Position numbers and translations under genes: made by a program. This document shows, piece by piece, positions 59,740 to 64,000 of a DNA stretch of 64,000 nucleotides (its first letter is position 1; every line of letters begins with the position of its first letter). Origin of the DNA: Amycolatopsis sp. MtRt-6. Lineage in GTDB: Bacteria > Actinomycetota > Actinomycetes > Mycobacteriales > Pseudonocardiaceae. Below the pieces are notes generated by a model. The model made no database searches and was not told where the DNA came from. It worked only from the letters and a program-made list of their open reading frames with translations. Location: contig NZ_JADWPD010000001.1 in assembly GCF_017308975.1 (NCBI RefSeq), positions 411,612 through 475,611 on the forward strand, given 5' to 3'.

Positions 59740-61824
59740 GTGCCCGACCGTCTGCTCCCGCTGTTCCCCGCGCACGCGGGTGGACGTTCCCCGATCACCT
59801 GCGAGTACCGCTGCGGCAACGCGTGCGCGCACCCGGAGCCGAACCAGTCCGGGAACGAGTACTTCGGCGACCTCGTCAAGGACATGTCCCGCCGCCGGGT
59901 CTTCAAGGCCGGCGCCGTGCTCGCCGCCACCGCGGGCGGCCTCGCCGCGCTGTCCGGGACCGCGGCCGCCGCCGACGGCAGCGCGACCGCGGCCGCGAAC
60001 GGCCACGGCGGGCCGAAGCCGCGTCCGGTCCCCGGCACCGACTTCGACCCGGTCCCGCCGAACAAGCTCGACGCGGTCACCATCCCCGACGGCTACGCCC
60101 AGCGCGTTGTCATCCGCTGGGGCGACCCCGTCGTGCCGGGCGCGCCGAAGTTCGACTTCACCAAGCAGACCGCGGCCGCGCAGGCCAAGCAGTTCGGCTA
60201 CAACAACGACTTCGTCGGCCTGATCCCGCAGGACCCGCTGGGCCTGACCAACCTGCTCGTGGTGAACCACGAGTACACCGCCGAGCCGCACATGTTCCCG
60301 GCCGACCAGTACGACCCGGCCAACCCGACCGAGGAACAGGTCAAGATCGCCTGGGCGGCCCACGGGCTGTCGGTGCTGCTGACCCGCCGCGACCCGGTCC
60401 GCGGCCACCTCGAGGTCGTCCCGAGCCGGTACGGCCGCCGGATCACCCTCGACACGGTCTTCGAGGTGCGCGGCCCGGCCGCCGGCTCGAAGTACCTCAA
60501 GACGTCGGCCGACCCGACCGGGCGCAAGGTCCACGGCACGCAGAACAACTGCTCCGGCGGCGTGACGCCGTGGGGCACGGTGCTCTCCGGCGAGGAGAAC
60601 ATCCACCAGTACTTCGCCAACTCCGACAAGGTCACCGACCCGGTGGCGGCCGCGCGGCTGAAGCGGTACGCGATCGGGGCCGGCGCCAGCACCCGCAAGT
60701 GGGAGCGGTTCGACAAGCGCTGGGACGTCGCGCAGGAGCCCAACGAGCCGAACCGGTTCGGCTGGGTCGTCGAGATCGACCCGAACGACCCGAACTCGAC
60801 GCCGATCAAGCACACCGCGCTGGGCCGCCTCAAGCACGAGGGCGCGAACATCAAGATCACCGCCGACGGCCGCGTCGCCGCCTACACCGGTGACGACGAG
60901 CGGTTCGAATACATCTACAAGTTCGTCTCGAACGGCAAGTACAAGCCCGGCAAGAGCGCGCACGCGCGGCGGCACAACTCGGCGCTGCTCGACGACGGCA
61001 CCCTGTACGTCGCCCGCTTCACCGGCGACAGCCCGGGCGAGGTCGACGGCACCGGCAAGCTCCCGGCCGACGGCGAGTTCGACGGCACCGGCGAGTGGAT
61101 CCCGCTGGCGAGCGGCAACAAGTCCTTTGTGGACGGCATGACCGCCGAGGAGGTCTACGTCTTCACCCGGCAGGCGGCCGACAAGGTCGCGGCCACGAAG
61201 ATGGACCGCCCGGAGGACATCGAGCCCAACCCGGTCAACGGCCGGGTCTACGCGGCGCTGACCAACAACAGCGACCGCGGCGCGGCGGGCAAGGCGGGCC
61301 CGGACGAGGTGAACCCGCGGGTGGCCAACAAGAACGGCCAGGTCCTGGAGTGGGAGGAGGACTGCGGCGACGCGGCCTCGACCCGGTTCTCCTGGCGGCT
61401 GCTGCTGGTCTGCGGCGACCCGAAGGCGGCCGACACCTATTACGGCGGCTTCCCGAAGGACCAGGTCAGCCCGATCTCCTGCCCGGACAACGTCGCCTTC
61501 GACCGGCACGGCAACCTGTGGGTCTCCACCGACGGCAACGCGCTGGGCTGGAACGACGGCCTGTTCTCGGTGCCGGTCACCGGCCCGGAGCGCGGGCACG
61601 TCAAGCAGTTCCTCTCGGTGCCGGTCGGGGCCGAGACGTGCGGTCCGGTCATTACCGACCACCTGGTGCTGGTCGCGGTGCAGCACCCGGGTGAGGATGC
61701 GAAGAGCTCGGCGAACCCGACGTCGCACTGGCCCGACGGCGGCACCTCGCAGCCGCGGCCGTCGCTGGTCTCGGTGTGGAAGAAGGGCCACTTCGGGCTG
61801 CCCGGCCGCATCGGCGAACGCTGA
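59740..61824 (+). CDS. phoX: PhoX-family phosphatase, Tat-exported
   Basis: 694 residues from GTG 59740 with GGAGG 4-5 bases upstream. A pre-region has a CEYRCGNACAHPEPN motif common in actinobacterial PhoX, then the twin-arginine signal MSRRRVFKAGAVLAATAGGL. The mature protein has PhoX/DUF839 features: LVVNHEYTAEPHMFP, GTQNNCSGGVTPWGTVLSGE, LKHEGANIKITADG, YTGDDERFEYIYKFVS, CPDNVAFDRHGNLW. Calcium/iron-dependent phosphomonoesterase used in phosphate limitation; activity inferred from family. Confidence 0.9.
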   Translation: MPDRLLPLFPAHAGGRSPITCEYRCGNACAHPEPNQSGNEYFGDLVKDMSRRRVFKAGAVLAATAGGLAALSGTAAAADGSATAAANGHGGPKPRPVPGTDFDPVPPNKLDAVTIPDGYAQRVVIRWGDPVVPGAPKFDFTKQTAAAQAKQFGYNNDFVGLIPQDPLGLTNLLVVNHEYTAEPHMFPADQYDPANPTEEQVKIAWAAHGLSVLLTRRDPVRGHLEVVPSRYGRRITLDTVFEVRGPAAGSKYLKTSADPTGRKVHGTQNNCSGGVTPWGTVLSGEENIHQYFANSDKVTDPVAAARLKRYAIGAGASTRKWERFDKRWDVAQEPNEPNRFGWVVEIDPNDPNSTPIKHTALGRLKHEGANIKITADGRVAAYTGDDERFEYIYKFVSNGKYKPGKSAHARRHNSALLDDGTLYVARFTGDSPGEVDGTGKLPADGEFDGTGEWIPLASGNKSFVDGMTAEEVYVFTRQAADKVAATKMDRPEDIEPNPVNGRVYAALTNNSDRGAAGKAGPDEVNPRVANKNGQVLEWEEDCGDAASTRFSWRLLLVCGDPKAADTYYGGFPKDQVSPISCPDNVAFDRHGNLWVSTDGNALGWNDGLFSVPVTGPERGHVKQFLSVPVGAETCGPVITDHLVLVAVQHPGEDAKSSANPTSHWPDGGTSQPRPSLVSVWKKGHFGLPGRIGER

Positions 61825-61828
61825 CACC

Positions 61829-61891
61829 CGGGCCCGCACCGCCGAGCAAGGTTCACTCTTAAGTGGACGGTTCTCGGCCGGTGCGGGCCCG
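61829..61891 (+). terminator. Long hairpin between phoX and the surface-protein gene
   Basis: CGGGCCCGCACCG plus CCGAG (61829-61846) pairs with CTCGG and CGGTGCGGGCCCG (61873-61891) with one bulged C, around a 26-base loop. It lies 4 bases after the phoX stop and 23 bases before the next start. It may terminate phoX and/or act as a 5' structure for the downstream gene. Confidence 0.7.
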
Positions 61892-61913
61892 CGCCGCGCG
61901 CCATAGTCGAGAG

Positions 61914-63548
61914 GTGATCTTCTCGGGACGCACGGTGGCGGTGGCGGTGGTGGCGATCGCGGCGGCGGTCGTGCCCGCGTCCGCGTCCGTCGCCGAGGAC
62001 GCCCCGCCGGTCTGCGGCGGGCTCGCGGCGAACCCGAGCCTCGAGCTCGCGGCCCGCAACGGCGCCCCGGACGGGTACGTCTTCGCCCCGGCCGCCCCGG
62101 TCCCGCCTGGAACGCCCGCCGCGAAGGTGCCCAGGCTGCTGACAGTGCAGGAGTACGCCGTCGACGGGCAGCGGGCCGCGGTCATCCAGACGCCGGACGG
62201 CAAGACCAGCACCGCCTACCAGAACGAGCGGTTCGTGCCCGGCGGCGTCTACACCCTCAGCGTCTGGACCGCTTCGCGCGCGCCGAGGTACGAACCGGCC
62301 ACCGGCCTGCGGTTCTACGACAACACCGGCACGCAGATCCAGGAGACCAAGCTCGTTGCCGACCACTACGCCGGCGACGGCGCCCTCGTCCGGCAGGAGT
62401 TCCCGGCGGCGACCGCGCCGGCCAAGGCGACCGCGGTGAAGTTCTTCGCCACCACCACCCTCGACCGGCTGCACTGGGACTGCGTAGACCTCCAGCTCGC
62501 GGCGTACTCGGTGAAGAAGGAAGTGCGGAACCCGGCGACCGGCGCGTGGGCGTCGTTCGCGACGGTGACCGCGGGCGAAACCGCGCACTACCGCATCACC
62601 GTGACCAACGACGGCACCCAGGACCTGAGCGGGATCACGGTGCAGGACCCGTGGTGCCCGGGGACGTTCGAGCCGTTTTCACTGGCCGCGGGCGCGAACC
62701 GGCAGCTGACCTGCGACCACCCGGACCTCACGGTGGCCGACAGCGGGCACGTCAACACGGCGAAGGTCACCGGCGTGCACCACCCGGGCGGCACGCTCGG
62801 CGACAAGACGGCGTCGGCGACGATCACGGTGCTGCCGCCGCCGGCCATCGCGAAGATCGGCGACTTCGTCTGGGCCGACCGCAACCGCGACGGCCTGCAG
62901 GACCCGGGCGAGCCCGGCGTCGCGGGCGTCAAGGTGACGCTGAAGGACGGCGCGGGCGGCACGGTCGGCACCACGACGACCGACGACAAGGGCAAGTACG
63001 GCTTCGACAAGCTGAAGGACGGCACCTACCAGGTCTGCTTCGCCGTTCCGGCGGACTTCACCGTGACCCGCCGCGACGCGGGCGGCGAAGACCGCGATTC
63101 CGACGCCGACCCGGACGGCTGCACCGCACCCCGCACGGTGGGCGGCCCGTCGCACGAGGACTTCGCGGCCGACCTCGGGCTGCTCTCCCCGACCAACCGG
63201 ATCGGCGACTTCGCCTGGGCCGACACGAACGGCAACGGCCGGCAGGACGCGGGCGAGCCGGGCCTCGCCGGGGTCAAGGCGGTCCTGAAGGACGCGGCAG
63301 GCACGGAGCAGGCAACGGTGGTCACCAGCCCCGACGGGTCGTACGTCTTCGACGGCCTGGAGGACGGCACGTACCAGGTGTGCTTCACCGCCGAGGGCCA
63401 CCACCCGACGGCCAAGGACACCGGCGACGACACCGGCGACTCCGACGCCGACCCGGCGTCCGGCTGCGCGGACCCGCGCGCGGTGGGGCCCGGCAAGCGC
63501 GAAGACCGCACGGTGGACGCCGGGTTCGCCGCTACGGTGAGGGCATGA
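61914..63548 (+). CDS. Secreted SdrD-B-like repeat surface protein
   Basis: 544 residues from GTG 61914, with CATAGT 6 bases before it (leaderless candidate). Signal peptide VAVAVVAIAAAVVPASASVA. A carbohydrate-binding-like N-terminal domain, a DUF11-like domain (AHYRITVTNDGTQDLSGITV), then two SdrD-B repeats with IGDFVWADRNRDGLQDPGEP and IGDFAWADTNGNGRQDAGEP (Ca-binding DxNxDGxxD). Ends in DAGFAATVRA without LPXTG or anchor, so likely released or non-covalently attached. Stop overlaps the SDR start. Confidence 0.85.
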   Translation: MIFSGRTVAVAVVAIAAAVVPASASVAEDAPPVCGGLAANPSLELAARNGAPDGYVFAPAAPVPPGTPAAKVPRLLTVQEYAVDGQRAAVIQTPDGKTSTAYQNERFVPGGVYTLSVWTASRAPRYEPATGLRFYDNTGTQIQETKLVADHYAGDGALVRQEFPAATAPAKATAVKFFATTTLDRLHWDCVDLQLAAYSVKKEVRNPATGAWASFATVTAGETAHYRITVTNDGTQDLSGITVQDPWCPGTFEPFSLAAGANRQLTCDHPDLTVADSGHVNTAKVTGVHHPGGTLGDKTASATITVLPPPAIAKIGDFVWADRNRDGLQDPGEPGVAGVKVTLKDGAGGTVGTTTTDDKGKYGFDKLKDGTYQVCFAVPADFTVTRRDAGGEDRDSDADPDGCTAPRTVGGPSHEDFAADLGLLSPTNRIGDFAWADTNGNGRQDAGEPGLAGVKAVLKDAAGTEQATVVTSPDGSYVFDGLEDGTYQVCFTAEGHHPTAKDTGDDTGDSDADPASGCADPRAVGPGKREDRTVDAGFAATVRA

Positions 63549-64000
63549 CGGATCTCCCCCTGGCCCTGGTGACCGGAGCTTCCCGCGGAATCGGCGCGGC
63601 GGTCGCCCACCAGCTGTCCCCGACGCACCGCCTGCTCCTCGGCGGCCGCGACGCCGACGCACTGGCCGCGCTGGCGAAGGAGCTCCCGGGCGCGAAGCCG
63701 TGGCCGGTGGAGCTGACGGACCCGGCATCCCTGGCCGAGGCGGTCGCGGACATCGCCGCGCTGGACGTCCTGGTCCACTCGGCGGGCGTGGCGCGCCTGG
63801 GCCGCATCGAGGACGCCGGCGGCCAGGCGTGGCGCGACAACTTCGAGGTCAACACCCTGGCGGTGGTCGAGCTGACCCGCCTGCTCCTCCCGGCCCTGCG
63901 CGCGGCCCGCGGCCACGTGGTGGTGATCAACTCGGGAGCGGGCCTGAACGCCCGCCCGGGCTGGTCCCCGTACGCGGCGAGCAAGTTCGCGGTCCGCGCC
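63545..64000 (+). CDS. SDR-family oxidoreductase (3' end outside window)
   Basis: 152 codons present. ATG 63545 overlaps the preceding stop (ATGA). TGASRGIGAAV near residues 10-20, then DVLVHSAGVA (variant of NNAG), NSGAG with catalytic Ser, and YAASK (Tyr/Lys) near the cut. A short-chain dehydrogenase. The link to the surface-protein gene is by translational coupling only; substrate unknown. Confidence 0.85.
   Translation, partial: MTDLPLALVTGASRGIGAAVAHQLSPTHRLLLGGRDADALAALAKELPGAKPWPVELTDPASLAEAVADIAALDVLVHSAGVARLGRIEDAGGQAWRDNFEVNTLAVVELTRLLLPALRAARGHVVVINSGAGLNARPGWSPYAASKFAVRA

Noticed and set aside
59665..61839. A 724-codon frame opposite phoX
   Set aside because: Antisense to PhoX, which has a Tat signal and conserved motifs; the antisense frame has neither.

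Overview
The window is high-GC, gene-dense actinobacterial DNA. It most resembles a filamentous Pseudonocardiales chromosome such as Amycolatopsis; this is judged from gene content and protein flavour, not from a search. Support comes from many GTG starts, probable leaderless promoters, PE/PPE/EspG-type and DUF3558 genes, PonA-type penicillin-binding proteins, a chaplin-like repeat protein and a bacterial inositol-phosphate synthase. Gene order recalls the M. tuberculosis Rv0037c-Rv0058 neighbourhood. The block MFS(-)/yqgE(+)/small membrane protein(-)/leuS(+) is followed here by an inverted block dnaB...rplI-rpsR-ssb-rpsF...GT87-ponA-DUF5318/padR-ino1. Lineage-specific genes fill the gaps.

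Layout. 1-4795: type VII secretion (T7SS) locus, minus strand: YbaB-like protein, WXG100-like protein and the N-terminal 1,289 codons of a giant toxin-like protein that leaves the window. 4888-8721: MFS exporter, YqgE, SdpI-like membrane protein, phytase-like secreted protein. 8743-13278: leucine-rich leader peptide with attenuator-like hairpin, leuS, an SDR and a TetR regulator. 13352-16900: T7SS module A (PPE-like, EspG, PE-like, DUF3558) and a small membrane protein. 17322-20614: ribokinase, ParB-like protein, PtsI. 20950-27196: DHA2-type MFS exporter, DUF1707 protein, lipoprotein with a CTG start, and a coupled AI-2E-family permease/histidine kinase/response regulator operon. 27484-32076: exported protein and a 1,142-residue protein with about 15 chaplin-like repeats. 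32285-34033: DODA-type dioxygenase and two MarR-type regulators around a near-perfect palindrome. 34030-35947: dnaB and a DnaA-box-like cluster. 35948-39109: T7SS module B, which has the module A genes in permuted order. 39239-40854: rplI, rpsR, ssb, rpsF. 40957-43708: three related membrane-anchored surface proteins. 43825-48353: endonuclease IV, GT87 mannosyltransferase, ROK regulator and divergent Gfo/Idh/MocA dehydrogenase. 48414-53475: two tandem class A penicillin-binding proteins. 53543-55888: DUF5318, PadR and ino1. 55978-59567: sigma factor with membrane partner, HAD phosphatase, MarR and MFS. 59740-64000: Tat-exported PhoX, SdrD-B-like surface protein and a truncated SDR.

How it fits together. 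Much of the accessory content concerns the cell surface: three T7SS substrate loci, a hydrophobic repeat coat protein, three anchored surface proteins, cell-wall synthases and phosphatidylinositol-mannoside-type lipid enzymes (ino1, GT87). It is interleaved with essential replication and translation genes. Adjacent ATGA/GTGA stop-start overlaps make the T7SS modules and the two-component operon translationally coupled. Most regulators face their target across short intergenic regions that carry palindromes.

The most unusual items are the multi-chaplin-like protein, the permuted paralogous T7SS modules with a shared C-terminal peptide, the DnaA-box-like array beside dnaB, the leuS leader and the surface-protein trio. 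No CRISPR array, insertion sequence, prophage, rRNA or tRNA gene was seen.
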